A stretch of 64,000 bases of DNA from Butyricimonas synergistica DSM 23225 (GTDB taxonomy: Bacteria > Bacteroidota > Bacteroidia > Bacteroidales > Marinifilaceae): NCBI RefSeq assembly GCF_000379665.1, contig NZ_KB903368.1:124001-188000 (forward strand). The letters are read 5' to 3'. Positions 46,083 through 54,695 of the stretch are shown here, one piece after another (position 1 is the first letter of the stretch; each line of letters starts with the position of its first letter). The position numbers and the translations under genes are program-made. A model generated the notes under the pieces. It saw only the letters and a program-made list of their open reading frames with translations, had not been told where the DNA came from and ran no database searches.

Positions 46083-46770
46083 TTATTGTTCGGGAAACCC
46101 CATGATATTTATTGATCCTAACGGGGCTTTGATGACTCATTACGTGGATGAAAATTACAATGTGATTTTGCAAACGAATGACGGTAGTGATGATGTTGTT
46201 ATGGTTCCTAATAATCGTCGCCAAGAGTTTGATAAAGAAGTGAAGTGGTATAATAGTTGTGGATACTTGAATAACCCGACATGGAATCAATACTGGAAAG
46301 ACGAGTTAGGTTTAGCAGGTTTCCAATTTTCCGAAGAAGCTCTTCGAGTCTTGGACCAATTTAATAGCAAGTGGGCTCGAAATAATGCCGCTCGTTTTTT
46401 ATTGAAGCCAACTTTTTGGAATGCTATAAGGATGTCCTTTAGCGAGGCAACAAGTCAATGGACTAACCCGGAATTATTGTTAGTGGGTGCAAAGGCGACA
46501 ATTGTTGGCTTGAATACAACAGCTCGCATGAGATCTGAAGTGGTATTTGTTGTGACAGAGAATGGAGTTGTGTTACCTAAAGGAGCTAATATACCAAAAC
46601 ATTATGTGCAAAATCCTTATAGAAAAGGAAGTTATGGAATAATTAAAGATGGAGTATTTCATGAAAAATTGAGAATAGATGCGGCAACTCCCAAGGGAAA
46701 GAAGGGGTCTAATGTGAGTCACATTCATGTAAATGGAAGTGGGCATCATAAAACGAAATGGGATTTTTAA
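46036..46770 (+). CDS. RHS C-terminal toxin tip A (HxHV motif), out of frame with its core
   Basis: This frame carries the end of the RHS protein: SLSPYNYCSGNP and FIDPNGALMTHYVDENYN, then a cassette-specific region ending GSYGIIKDGVFHEKLRID and KGSNVSHIHVNGSGHHKTKWDF in part. The His-rich end (HIHVNGSGHH) resembles polymorphic toxin tips, perhaps the type-24 group; that name is from memory and unsure. True homology begins about 46058; the ATG at 46036 is only the first start codon. A two-base loss relative to the other copies splits it from the 42150-46082 core. It is followed after 18 bases by a likely immunity gene. The AT-rich composition contrasts with the core. Confidence 0.65.
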   Translation: MWEILFKRIVSLSPYNYCSGNPMIFIDPNGALMTHYVDENYNVILQTNDGSDDVVMVPNNRRQEFDKEVKWYNSCGYLNNPTWNQYWKDELGLAGFQFSEEALRVLDQFNSKWARNNAARFLLKPTFWNAIRMSFSEATSQWTNPELLLVGAKATIVGLNTTARMRSEVVFVVTENGVVLPKGANIPKHYVQNPYRKGSYGIIKDGVFHEKLRIDAATPKGKKGSNVSHIHVNGSGHHKTKWDF

Positions 46771-46788
46771 TAATAAAATTAGAGTGAT

Positions 46789-47145
46789 ATGAGATTTGAT
46801 GATTTTGATTGGCATGATTCTATATTGGAGTATATAATAATAAATAGGCAAGATTTAGGTTTAAACGATATTGTTGAGTTAGGTATAACGTGGACTTCAG
46901 GAGGGAGTGTTACATTGTTATTTATGAATGTGCGTAAATGTATAATGAATTTGAATTTTGGAATAGACACAAAAGATTGGGTCTATTGTGCTTATGAAAC
47001 AGATGATGATGAAGATTTTATATTCTATAAAAAGCAGGTAGTAAATATTTATGATGATATAGATAAGTTGAAATGTTTTGTGATAGAAACATCAACAACG
47101 GGTAGTGTTATGAAAATTTTTGCATCTCAAATGGTTGTAAAATAG
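46789..47145 (+). CDS. Putative immunity protein for tip A
   Basis: A 118-residue small acidic protein directly after tip A (18-base gap). It starts MRFDDFDWHDSILEYIIINR; the FDWHDS motif recurs in small proteins found next to polymorphic toxins. No signal peptide, so the toxin it blocks is probably active in the cytosol. I assign immunity from position, size and the motif; I do not know its family number. Confidence 0.55.
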   Translation: MRFDDFDWHDSILEYIIINRQDLGLNDIVELGITWTSGGSVTLLFMNVRKCIMNLNFGIDTKDWVYCAYETDDDEDFIFYKKQVVNIYDDIDKLKCFVIETSTTGSVMKIFASQMVVK

Positions 47146-47342
47146 AATATTAGTTTTTTTAAGAAGTTTAAACAGTGCAACGGCTAGCATCGGAATTTTA
47201 TTAATTGTTTTGTTCTAGAAAAAGTTAACAAAACTTTATAATTAACTTGTTTGGGCAAATTGTATGATTTATACTAACGAGAAAACGTAGAGTAATGTTT
47301 GTTTCGAGTAAAAGACGAGCGAGGAAATGTAATTTGTATTAT

Positions 47343-47508
47343 CCTGAAAAAAGTTTACTTGTATCGATAACTTTAGGCTGTATATTGAAAGTTTGAAATA
47401 TCGAGGAGGAAAAATAGAATCTCCTCGATATTTATTTTGTTAGGTTTGGAATTATTCTGGCAAAGGTGGCAAGATAACTTGTAGGCTTAACGCTTTGGGG
47501 AAGCATGG
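47343..47508 (+). repeat. Inter-cassette linker, copy 1, with terminator-like hairpin
   Basis: About 166 bp with recurring blocks CTGAAAAAAGTTTACTTGTA, ACTTTAGGCTGTATA, GAAAGTTTGAAATATCGAGG and ATTTATTTTGTT. The core is a perfect 13-bp hairpin (47396-47433, AAATATCGAGGAG with its complement), followed by ATTTTG. It may serve as terminator for the preceding cassette and as a shared recombination boundary. Related copies lie at 49460, 52421 and 54696. Confidence 0.8.
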
Positions 47509-47568
47509 TAAAAGGGTGGAATCGTACACGGATAACACGGGGAAGGTGTTGCCTGTTGGGAGGGTAAC
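47509..47568 (+). pseudogene. RHS core remnant with internal deletion
   Basis: The stretch GTGGAATCGTACACGGATAA through GTTGCC resembles the VETYTDNQGR part of the full RHS gene (around 44145-44180). It is joined directly to the GNxxNDSRR part (around 45538), so more than 1 kb of core is missing between them. The same junction recurs at 54833-54893. Confidence 0.55.
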
Positions 47569-48864
47569 ATGATAAATGATAGCCGTCGTGCTTTGAATTT
47601 ATCTTATAATGTCTTAAATTTGTTGAGTGAAGTCAAGACCGATAACACGGTGAAGGCAAGTTACGGTTACCTTGCCGACGGGACGAAGTTGCGTGTACGT
47701 GACGCTGGGAGCAACGGTTTTGACTACGTGGGTTCTTTGACATACAAGAGTGGCTGTGGCGGATTGCAGTTGGAGTCGGCGAGTTTCGGGGATGGCGTGA
47801 TCCTGACGGGCATGGGCGGACTGGAGGTGAATTACTTCCTGACGGATCACCTGGGTAGCGTCCGGGTGATCGTGGACGCTAGCGGGGTGGTGAAAGAGCG
47901 GAATGATTACTATCCTTTTGGGGCAAGGCACGTGAAAGCGGACTACCCTCAACAGGCGGTTAACAAGTTCAAGTTTAACGGCAAGGAGGAGCAGGTAACA
48001 GGAGACTTGGGTTACCTGGATCATGGGGCGAGGATGTATGATAGTGGGTTGGGAAGATGGTTTGGAATGGATATATTATCAGAGTATTACCTAGAGAGTA
48101 GTCCTTATCATTTTAGTGGTAATAATCCTATTTTGTTCATAGATGATTCTGGTATGGATTATTGGAGTACCAATGACCCTTCGCGAATTGCAAGTTTTTT
48201 ATGGTCGTTAATGAATGGGGCCAATTATTTTGATTTTTGCGGGTGGAATCACGCTACAGACGCTGAATTTACAGGAAATCTAACTTATAATGATGAAACA
48301 GGTAAATTTTACACGTGTTACGGAACCGAGAGAGATGGAGAAACTGTTATTTTCGGATTATCATTTGATGCTAATATATTACCAGTAGTGGAATCAGCAC
48401 CGTATCAAGGTGCTTTTGTTCGAGAGCCATTATCAGGTTTTTGGCAAAATCTAGGTTATTATACCGGTATCGGGGGATATGATACATATCCCGGGTTTAT
48501 GTATGATTGGAAGGTTAGTAGAGAGGGAAGATTAACTGGAATAAAACCAATTGAATTAGTAGCTCCTGATATTGGAATAGGAAAAGGTGGGTTGTTGAAA
48601 TCTGTGAGGGGAGGTGTAAAAGGTGCAAAATCTTTAGGAACAGCTGCAAAAAGTTTTAGTAAAAATGTAATACCTCCAGGTTTTAAGGAAGTTAAAAAAT
48701 TTGGATATCAGCATGGACAAAAAGTTTATGAATACAAGGGTAAATATTATTCAAAAGATATTGATGGTCATAATGGTGGTGTATGGAAAGTATTTGAAGC
48801 AGTTGGTGGAAAGTTAAAAAGAATAGGTACGGCAGATGAAACTCTGACTATTTTTAAAAATTAG
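47569..48864 (+). CDS. Truncated RHS cassette B with Ntox21-like tip
   Basis: A 431-residue open frame lacking signal peptide and most of the core. It starts at INDSRRALNLSYNVLNLL, nearly identical to the end of the full RHS gene through NGKEEQVTGDLGYLDHGARMYD (about residue 165), then becomes AT-rich and unique. The last 75 residues (KKFGYQHGQKVYEYKGKYYS, DIDGHNGGVWKVF, GTADETLTIF) match the pattern of the 'toxin C-terminal domain' family Ntox21, found on CDI and RHS toxins; the match is from memory. It is probably a silent tip unless fused to the full core by recombination. A likely immunity gene begins 4 bases after. Confidence 0.75.
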   Translation: MINDSRRALNLSYNVLNLLSEVKTDNTVKASYGYLADGTKLRVRDAGSNGFDYVGSLTYKSGCGGLQLESASFGDGVILTGMGGLEVNYFLTDHLGSVRVIVDASGVVKERNDYYPFGARHVKADYPQQAVNKFKFNGKEEQVTGDLGYLDHGARMYDSGLGRWFGMDILSEYYLESSPYHFSGNNPILFIDDSGMDYWSTNDPSRIASFLWSLMNGANYFDFCGWNHATDAEFTGNLTYNDETGKFYTCYGTERDGETVIFGLSFDANILPVVESAPYQGAFVREPLSGFWQNLGYYTGIGGYDTYPGFMYDWKVSREGRLTGIKPIELVAPDIGIGKGGLLKSVRGGVKGAKSLGTAAKSFSKNVIPPGFKEVKKFGYQHGQKVYEYKGKYYSKDIDGHNGGVWKVFEAVGGKLKRIGTADETLTIFKN

Positions 48865-48868
48865 TGTT

Positions 48869-49360
48869 ATGGAAATAGAAAATATAAACTCGAGCAATTT
48901 TGATCGAAATTTAAAAAAACTACTTAAAATTAAAGAGGGTAGAAATATAGCTAATGGAAGATTATGTCTTGAATCAATAAAACTTAAAGATAAAGCAGAA
49001 TTAGTAATTCTTTTAATATCATCTTTAAAGTCGATCATAAGTATAACTTACAAAATTCTTTTTTGGGAAGAAGATATTAAGATTGAAAAATTTTTAGAAT
49101 TGAATTTCCCAAATAAAAGATATGAAAAGGTTTTATCTTATAAAAATGGAAAGCGAGCAGGGGTTATTTTTATAGACGATAGAATCTTAGATGAATCTTT
49201 TTTGAAATCAGTATTAGATAATCATTTTAATTTTGAGATGGCAAAAGAACCATCTCAAAATTTAAGGGTTCAGATTTGTGTCAATTTGAATAATATTATT
49301 ATGTTATTAGATATTTATGATGATAGAGGTTTTGATATTTATTATGTCCCTTTGCATTGA
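48869..49360 (+). CDS. Putative immunity protein for cassette B
   Basis: A 163-residue AT-rich gene beginning 4 bases after the cassette B stop. It has no signal peptide. The sequence (LKKLLKIKEGRNIANGRLCL, KYILFWEEDI-like centre, FDIYYVPLH end) is not one I recognise. Position, size and lack of any other context make an antidote to the B tip the best guess. Confidence 0.5.
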   Translation: MEIENINSSNFDRNLKKLLKIKEGRNIANGRLCLESIKLKDKAELVILLISSLKSIISITYKILFWEEDIKIEKFLELNFPNKRYEKVLSYKNGKRAGVIFIDDRILDESFLKSVLDNHFNFEMAKEPSQNLRVQICVNLNNIIMLLDIYDDRGFDIYYVPLH

Positions 49361-49402
49361 GTTTACATTGTATAATCCTAAAAAAGTTTACAGGGTAAAT
49401 TA

Positions 49403-49452
49403 GTTAGAGAACCTTTATCTGGTTGGCAAAATCTAGGTTATTATACCGGTAT
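49403..49452 (+). pseudogene. Fragment of a cassette-B-type tip
   Basis: The bases encode VREPLSGWQNLGYYTGI-like sequence, almost the same as positions 48419-48470 inside cassette B (FVREPLSGFWQNLGYYTGI). It lies between the B immunity gene and linker copy 2, with a shortened linker start (AAAAAAGTTTAC) in front. It looks like the scar of an extra cassette that was lost. Confidence 0.6.
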
Positions 49453-49459
49453 TGTATAC

Positions 49460-49626
49460 CCTGAAAAAAGTTTACTTGTACCGATAACTTTAGGCTGTAT
49501 ACTGAAAGTTTGAAATATCAAGGAGGAAAAAACAGAAACCTTCTCAATATTTATTTTGTTTGGGTTGGCATTATTTTAGAAAGGTGTCACGACAACTTAC
49601 TGACTCAACGTCTCGGGGAAGGTCAT
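49460..49626 (+). repeat. Inter-cassette linker, copy 2
   Basis: Same block order and nearly the same length (about 167 bp) as copy 1, starting CTGAAAAAAGTTTACTTGTA and ending just where homology to the RHS core resumes. The hairpin (about 49513-49552) is partly decayed: AAATATCAAGGAGG against CCTTCTCAATATTT. Confidence 0.8.
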
Positions 49627-49750
49627 GATAACGGGAACGGTGAAGAGTTGCGTGGCGTTACAAGGGGCGGTGACGGCGAGTGATAACTACATCCCGACGG
49701 GGAGTTGCGCTCCCTTGTAATACACGCTGTGTGACAGTTACACGGGTACG

Positions 49751-51874
49751 GTGGATGTGCTCGTTCTCCTCTTCGAGGCGACGGGAGGGTACGCCACGGG
49801 GTATCATAACCTGGTCGCCGGCCTGGTGACGAGCGTGAGGACGAAGGTACTGGGAGTAAACCCGGTGAAATGGTTGACGGTGACGACGTATTACGACGAC
49901 CGTTGCCGTGTAATCCAGACGGTGAGCGATAACCTGGAGGGCGGTTTGAGCCGTGTGGACATGAAGTACGATTTCGTCGGTAACGTGGTGAAGCAGCGGG
50001 AGAGCCATTTTGTTGGGGGGCGGACTGACGTGCTGGAAACGGAGAACACGTATGACGACCGTGGTCGGTTGTTGTCCTCGACGGTGAAGTTGAACAACGG
50101 GAGCCCGGCGACGACGAGCTACACGTACGACGCGGTGGGACGGTTGGTGAAAAAGAAACACGGTACGGTGGAGGAAACGCTCTCTTACAACACCCGTGGT
50201 TGGTTGACAAGCAAGGAGAGTGTCCCGTTCAAGATGAAGTTACGGTACGAGAACCCGGCGGGAGGCGCGGACGCTTGCTGGAACGGTAACATCAGCGAGT
50301 GGGAGTGGCAACACGGGACGGGTGCCGCCTTGATGTACGGTTTCTCGTATGACGGCGTGAACCGGTTGACGGGCACGGTGCAGAAGCAGAAGAGCGGGAC
50401 AACGTGGTCGGCGTTGACAGGGAGTTATCTTGAAAAGGGAATCACTTATGACCGTAACGGGAATATCAAGACGTTGCAGCGTACGGCTAACGGTACCACG
50501 GTGGATGACCTAGTTTACAGTTACACGGGGAACCAATTGACGGGTTTGACGGAGAATGTTCGAACCTCTCCCTCCGGTGATGTTTACTCGTCGGGAAGTG
50601 CCGCCGCGGGTAGTTACGTCTATGACAAGAACGGTAACATGATAAATGATAGCCGTCGTGCTTTGAATTTATCTTATAATGTATTAAATTTGTTGAGAGA
50701 AGTCAAGACCGGCAGCACGGTGAAGGCGAGTTACGGTTACCTCGCTGACGGTACGAAGTTGCGGGTACGTGACGCGGGGAGCAACGGTTTTGACTACGTG
50801 GGTTCTTTGACATACAAGAGTGGGAGTGGCGGTTTGCAACTGGAGTCGGCGAGTTTCGGTGATGGCGTGATCCTGGCGGGCACGGGCGGACAGGAGGTGA
50901 ATTACTTCCTGACAGATCACTTGGGTAGTGTCCGGGTGATCGTGGACGGCAGTGGCGTGGTGAAGGAGCGGAACGATTACTATCCGTTTGGGGCAAGGCA
51001 CACGAGGGCGGATTACCCTCAACTAGCTACTAACAGGTTCAAGTTTAACGGCAAGGAGGAGCAGGTAACAGGAGACTTGGGTTACCTGGATCATGGGGCG
51101 AGGATGTATGATAGTGGGGTGGGAAGATGGTTTTCGGGAGATCCATTGCAGGAAAGTTATTATCCTTTATCGCCTTGCAGTTATTGTTCTGGAAATCCCG
51201 TTAAATTTGTGGACATCGAGGGAATGTGGATAGATAATTACCAGTTGATGGCTGATGGCTCTATTGTATTTCTGGAAAAAACGGATGATGTTTATGATGT
51301 TTTATACGCTTCGAACTCGGCTAAAAAGGGAGATGTAAATGTAAATGAATTTGTCACGATTTATGATAGAACAATATTACCTTCTTTAAGTGGTAAGCCT
51401 ACAAGTTTTGGAACTCATTATGCTTTTACTCGTAATGCCATTGACGCATTCAATTTATTTAAATTTGCGGCAGATAATTCAAATGTTGAATGGGGGTTAA
51501 ATGGGTTTATGCATGATGGTAAAGAGATTTATTCTATACGAACGAATAATAATGATAGATTCGTTCGTATGGTTTATTATCAATATAAAGAATCTAATAT
51601 AACATTTAGTTTACATAGTCATCCTTGGGGAGGGAATGAAACACAGAAAGCTTCAGGTTTTTATAAAGATGGATATTTGGGAGATATGGCCACGGTTGCT
51701 AGAAGGTATAATGAATTTAAGACAACTGGTAAGAGATATCCGGAAGATTTTCCTCAGCATTATATATATCACAAGGAAAGTCAGAATTTATATAAATATA
51801 CCCCTTGGAATCCGAGTATTTTTATTCTAAAAGTCCGTTCAGGAAAAATATTGAAAAACAGTATAAAAAAATAG
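49751..51874 (+). CDS. Truncated RHS cassette C with JAB-like toxin tip
   Basis: A 707-residue open frame starting at GTG. Homology to the full RHS gene really begins at about 49627, but a CAA-to-TAA change near 49717 breaks that part. It then matches about 44 670-46 040 of the full gene very closely, ending GDLGYLDHGARMYDSGVGRWF. The unique tip (from about residue 495, KFVDIEGMWIDNYQLM) has His622-Ser-His624-Pro (LHSHPWGG) and Asp645 in GYLGDMATV, the HxHP...D pattern of JAB-type metallopeptidases as in the JAB-like toxin family. It has no signal peptide of its own. The downstream antidote is a lipoprotein, suggesting that the tip acts in the periplasm. Confidence 0.75.
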   Translation: MDVLVLLFEATGGYATGYHNLVAGLVTSVRTKVLGVNPVKWLTVTTYYDDRCRVIQTVSDNLEGGLSRVDMKYDFVGNVVKQRESHFVGGRTDVLETENTYDDRGRLLSSTVKLNNGSPATTSYTYDAVGRLVKKKHGTVEETLSYNTRGWLTSKESVPFKMKLRYENPAGGADACWNGNISEWEWQHGTGAALMYGFSYDGVNRLTGTVQKQKSGTTWSALTGSYLEKGITYDRNGNIKTLQRTANGTTVDDLVYSYTGNQLTGLTENVRTSPSGDVYSSGSAAAGSYVYDKNGNMINDSRRALNLSYNVLNLLREVKTGSTVKASYGYLADGTKLRVRDAGSNGFDYVGSLTYKSGSGGLQLESASFGDGVILAGTGGQEVNYFLTDHLGSVRVIVDGSGVVKERNDYYPFGARHTRADYPQLATNRFKFNGKEEQVTGDLGYLDHGARMYDSGVGRWFSGDPLQESYYPLSPCSYCSGNPVKFVDIEGMWIDNYQLMADGSIVFLEKTDDVYDVLYASNSAKKGDVNVNEFVTIYDRTILPSLSGKPTSFGTHYAFTRNAIDAFNLFKFAADNSNVEWGLNGFMHDGKEIYSIRTNNNDRFVRMVYYQYKESNITFSLHSHPWGGNETQKASGFYKDGYLGDMATVARRYNEFKTTGKRYPEDFPQHYIYHKESQNLYKYTPWNPSIFILKVRSGKILKNSIKK

Positions 51875-51878
51875 TAAA

Positions 51879-52364
51879 ATGAGAAAATACGTATTTTACA
51901 TGTTATTCACAACATTGTGTTGTTTCGCTTGTAAACGGCATTCAAGTCTTGATGAAAATAATGGAGGAGCAGAAGCGTTTGCTTTTGTGTTAAAAGATAA
52001 AATAGAGGATTTTATTTCTTATGTAGATTCAATTTCTCCTTATAAAAATAAGAATGAATTTTTTTATGTTTTTTTTGCTGAAGAAAATGACAAAATGTTT
52101 GTGTTTGTGGGAACAGATTTCTTTTATCGAAAAAACAAAATTAAAGGTTATGCTTTCGTGAATGGAAGACTTGTTGTGTATAATGGTAATGATAGCGATC
52201 GAAAGCAATATCTCGTGGATACAACTAAGTTAATCCAATTTGTAGATACAATTCCAGGTTTTTGGAGTGATGATGCTGATTTCCATATGGATTACGAAGT
52301 GTTAAGGCGAGAGTTCGTGATACATGGTAAGGATAGTTTAACCTTGACGAATCTCGGATATTAA
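51879..52364 (+). CDS. Putative lipoprotein immunity protein for cassette C
   Basis: A 161-residue lipoprotein with lipobox CCFAC (Cys18-region) starting 4 bases after cassette C. No family was recognised (FAFVLKDKIEDFISYVDS, FFYVFFAEENDKMFVFVG). Of the four antidote candidates only this one carries an export signal, which fits a toxin tip working outside the cytoplasm. Confidence 0.55.
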   Translation: MRKYVFYMLFTTLCCFACKRHSSLDENNGGAEAFAFVLKDKIEDFISYVDSISPYKNKNEFFYVFFAEENDKMFVFVGTDFFYRKNKIKGYAFVNGRLVVYNGNDSDRKQYLVDTTKLIQFVDTIPGFWSDDADFHMDYEVLRREFVIHGKDSLTLTNLGY

Positions 52365-52420
52365 TATGTTTTGTTAAGAGTGTCTTATTCGGAAAAATTG
52401 ACTCTTAATTTAGTGTATTA

Positions 52421-52530
52421 TTCTAAAAAGGTTTACTCTAAAGTTACTTTAGATATTAGTATGAAATGTAAAAATCATCGAGGAGGAAAAAAATGAAGAA
52501 CCTCCTCGATTTTTATTTTATGACGGGTCT
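52421..52530 (+). repeat. Inter-cassette linker, copy 3 (shorter)
   Basis: A diverged copy of about 110 bp starting TTCTAAAAAGGTTTACTCTA. It keeps the central hairpin in good form (52477-52510, ATCGAGGAGG with its complement) followed by TTTTATTTTATG. RHS core homology resumes soon after. Confidence 0.7.
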
Positions 52531-52562
52531 GGTGAACGAAGGGCTGAGTATGGGTAAAGTTG

Positions 52563-53444
52563 ATGGGTTTGACAGAGAACGTTGCTTCCGTGTTGGCGGA
52601 CGATGTTTATTCTCATGGAAACGTGGCAAGCGGTAGTTACGGTTATGACAAGAACGGTAACATGATAAATGATAGCCGCCGTGCTTTGAATTTATCTTAT
52701 AATGTCTTAAATTTGTTGAGTGGAGTCAAGACCGGCAGTACGGTGAAGGCGAGTTACGGTTACCTGGCTGACGGAACGAAGTTGAGGGTACGTGACGCGG
52801 GGAACAACGGTTTTGACTACGTGGGTTCTTTGACATACAAGAGTGGCGGTGGCGGTTTGCAACTGGAGTCGGCGAGTTTCGGTGATGGCGTGATCCTGAC
52901 GGGCACGGGCGGACAGGAGGTGAATTACTTCCTGACGGATCACCTGGGTAGTGTTCGGGTGATTGTTGACGGTAGCGGGGTGGTGAAGGAGCGGAACGAT
53001 TACTACCCTTTCGGGGCAAGGCACGCGAGATCGGATTACCCCCAGCAGGCGGCGAACCGTTTCAAGTACAACGGGAAGGAGGAGCAGGTAACGGGTGATC
53101 TGGGTTACCTTGATTACGGGGCGAGGATGTATGATGGTGCAATTGGAAGGTGGTTCGGTGTAGATCCCCTGCAAGAGAGTTTTCTCTCTCTTTCACCTTA
53201 CAATTATTGTTCTAGTAACCCGGTCATCTTTATTGATCCCAACGGGGCGCTCAGGACTCATTACGTTGACGAGAATTACAACACGATATTGCAAACAAAT
53301 GATGGCAGTGATGATGTCGTCATGGTTCCCAACGAGCACGTGGGACTTTTAAAAGTTTCGCGACTTTTTATCAAGACCCGAGTGTTCGGTCTTATTATGA
53401 TGACGAGAGATGGAATCGTTACTGGAAAAATCAATTTGGATTAG
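52563..53444 (+). CDS. Truncated RHS cassette D, core part (frame broken before the AHH tip)
   Basis: A 293-residue open frame (ATG at 52563; TTG at 52560 possible). MGLTENV aligns with the LTGLTENVRTS part of the full gene, and the match continues through DPLQESFLSLSPYNYCSSNP and FIDPNGALRTHYVDENYN. That shared extension is also present in tip A, so A and D have a common tip root. After MVPNE the frame goes wrong and ends in a nonsense tail. A one-base loss near 53333 explains it: the next frame continues as RARGTFKSFATFYQDPSVRS, aligning with tip A. Confidence 0.7.
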   Translation: MGLTENVASVLADDVYSHGNVASGSYGYDKNGNMINDSRRALNLSYNVLNLLSGVKTGSTVKASYGYLADGTKLRVRDAGNNGFDYVGSLTYKSGGGGLQLESASFGDGVILTGTGGQEVNYFLTDHLGSVRVIVDGSGVVKERNDYYPFGARHARSDYPQQAANRFKYNGKEEQVTGDLGYLDYGARMYDGAIGRWFGVDPLQESFLSLSPYNYCSSNPVIFIDPNGALRTHYVDENYNTILQTNDGSDDVVMVPNEHVGLLKVSRLFIKTRVFGLIMMTRDGIVTGKINLD

Positions 53445-53530
53445 CCGAGCGCCAATTAACGGAGGTAGAGCTGGCGATTAGTAACTGGTACAAGAGTGAA
53501 AATGGCAAAAATGAAGCGATAAAGCTCTTC

Positions 53531-53953
53531 TTGAGTCACAAGGGAAGTCACATGCTGAAGGCCGCTTGGAGCGAAGCTAGTTATCACTTGTTTAGTGTAG
53601 AGTCGTGGGCGGATGGGCTTTCTATGACTTTTTGGGTAAAGGGATTGTTCAAGAATTTTGGACAAAAAATGATGAAAACACAAATTCATCATTTTGCAAC
53701 CAATAAACATAGTTTTTACACAAAAGAGATGGATAAAATAGCGAAACAATTTGGGTTGGATTTGGATGGTGCATGGAATAAGGCTAAAATGCCTCATTCT
53801 GGAAGGCATACTCACAATTATCATGAATTTGTATTAGAATATATGCTCAAAGCAGCACGAGAAGCTGGAGGAAGTCAAGTTAAATTCTTACAACTTTTTG
53901 ACAAGTATGTAAAACAACCAGTACTTAATAATCCCAAACTATTACAACAATAA
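53531..53953 (+). CDS. AHH-type nuclease toxin tip of cassette D (out of frame with its core)
   Basis: The frame is open from about 53333; the first start codons are TTG 53531 and ATG 53552. It carries the AHH nuclease signature of the HNH/endonuclease VII group: IHHFATNKHSFYTKEMDKIA, then LDLDGAWNKAKMPHSGRHTH and NYHEFVLEYM. The core residues H-H, N, H and GRH are all present. It would cut DNA if delivered into a cell. The part upstream of 53531 resembles tip A. As it stands it is separated from its RHS core by a frameshift, so it is probably silent. Confidence 0.72.
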   Translation: MSHKGSHMLKAAWSEASYHLFSVESWADGLSMTFWVKGLFKNFGQKMMKTQIHHFATNKHSFYTKEMDKIAKQFGLDLDGAWNKAKMPHSGRHTHNYHEFVLEYMLKAAREAGGSQVKFLQLFDKYVKQPVLNNPKLLQQ

Positions 53954-53963
53954 AAATGATAAT

Positions 53964-54569
53964 ATGAATAAATATTTTTTATTTACCCCTAAAAACGCAT
54001 CTAACATAACAAGTGCGTTCGCTCCAGAAGAAACTAAATTATCTTATGAATTAATTCCAGAGTTAGTTTCTTGTAACAAATTACCTTTTGAATTGAAATT
54101 AGTAAAAATAACAATTGGGAAAAAAGGTATAATTACAAGTGATGATTTAACAGGAGTGGAAAATCTTTGGTTTGATTGTGAGTCAAGTAGTCTTGCTTGG
54201 CCATTGATGTCAGAACGTTTGAAAGCATTAATTGAAAGTTATTTAACAGGAAAAGAGGGGGTTGATTGGATTCAGGCTATTGTGAAGTATAATGAAGAAA
54301 GACAAAAATATTATATTATGCGATTTGCAAAAATGCTAGATGTTCTTGATATGCAAAAAACTCTTTTTAGAGAAGGAACAACAGACGTGCTTCGTCCTGT
54401 ATTTTCTTTGACTAAAATACGAGATTACGCTGTTTTTTCTCGTCCGACTTCCTATGATTTTTGGAGAATTCCATCGGGAATTTATATGAACGAATCTTTA
54501 AAAAGAGCTATACAGAAGGCAAAACTAACGGGAACTTATTTTAAAGAAGTTTTAGTGAAAAAACTTTAG
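53964..54569 (+). CDS. Imm11/DUF1629-like immunity protein for the AHH tip
   Basis: A 201-residue cytosolic protein 10 bases after the AHH tip. It shows the layout of the imm11 family (DUF1629), often found beside AHH toxins: a beta-rich N-terminus, a central KYYIMRFAKMLDVLDMQKT strand, and the end IPSGIYMNESLKRAIQKAKLTGTYFKEV in part, with the late TG(T/I)xF motif. It would neutralise the nuclease in the producing cell. Confidence 0.62.
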   Translation: MNKYFLFTPKNASNITSAFAPEETKLSYELIPELVSCNKLPFELKLVKITIGKKGIITSDDLTGVENLWFDCESSSLAWPLMSERLKALIESYLTGKEGVDWIQAIVKYNEERQKYYIMRFAKMLDVLDMQKTLFREGTTDVLRPVFSLTKIRDYAVFSRPTSYDFWRIPSGIYMNESLKRAIQKAKLTGTYFKEVLVKKL

Positions 54570-54606
54570 AATTTGTCCTAAAAAATTAGAATAGAGTGTA
54601 TTTTAT

Positions 54607-54639
54607 TATCGAGGAGGAGTTTTGTATTCCTCTTCGATA
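54607..54639 (+). repeat. Extra linker-type hairpin
   Basis: TATCGAGGAGGA and TCCTCTTCGATA form a hairpin of the same design as the linker core, 37 bases after the immunity gene. It seems to be a partial fifth linker copy. Confidence 0.6.
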
Positions 54640-54695
54640 TAAAAGTAAAAGGTAAACAAGTTCTTTTCAATTTAAGTAAATCACGAAATGTATTC

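Noticed and set aside
46040-46090. Programmed ribosomal frameshift joining the RHS core to tip A
   Set aside because: No slippery heptamer or strong downstream structure is visible, and a simple two-base loss relative to sister copies explains it.
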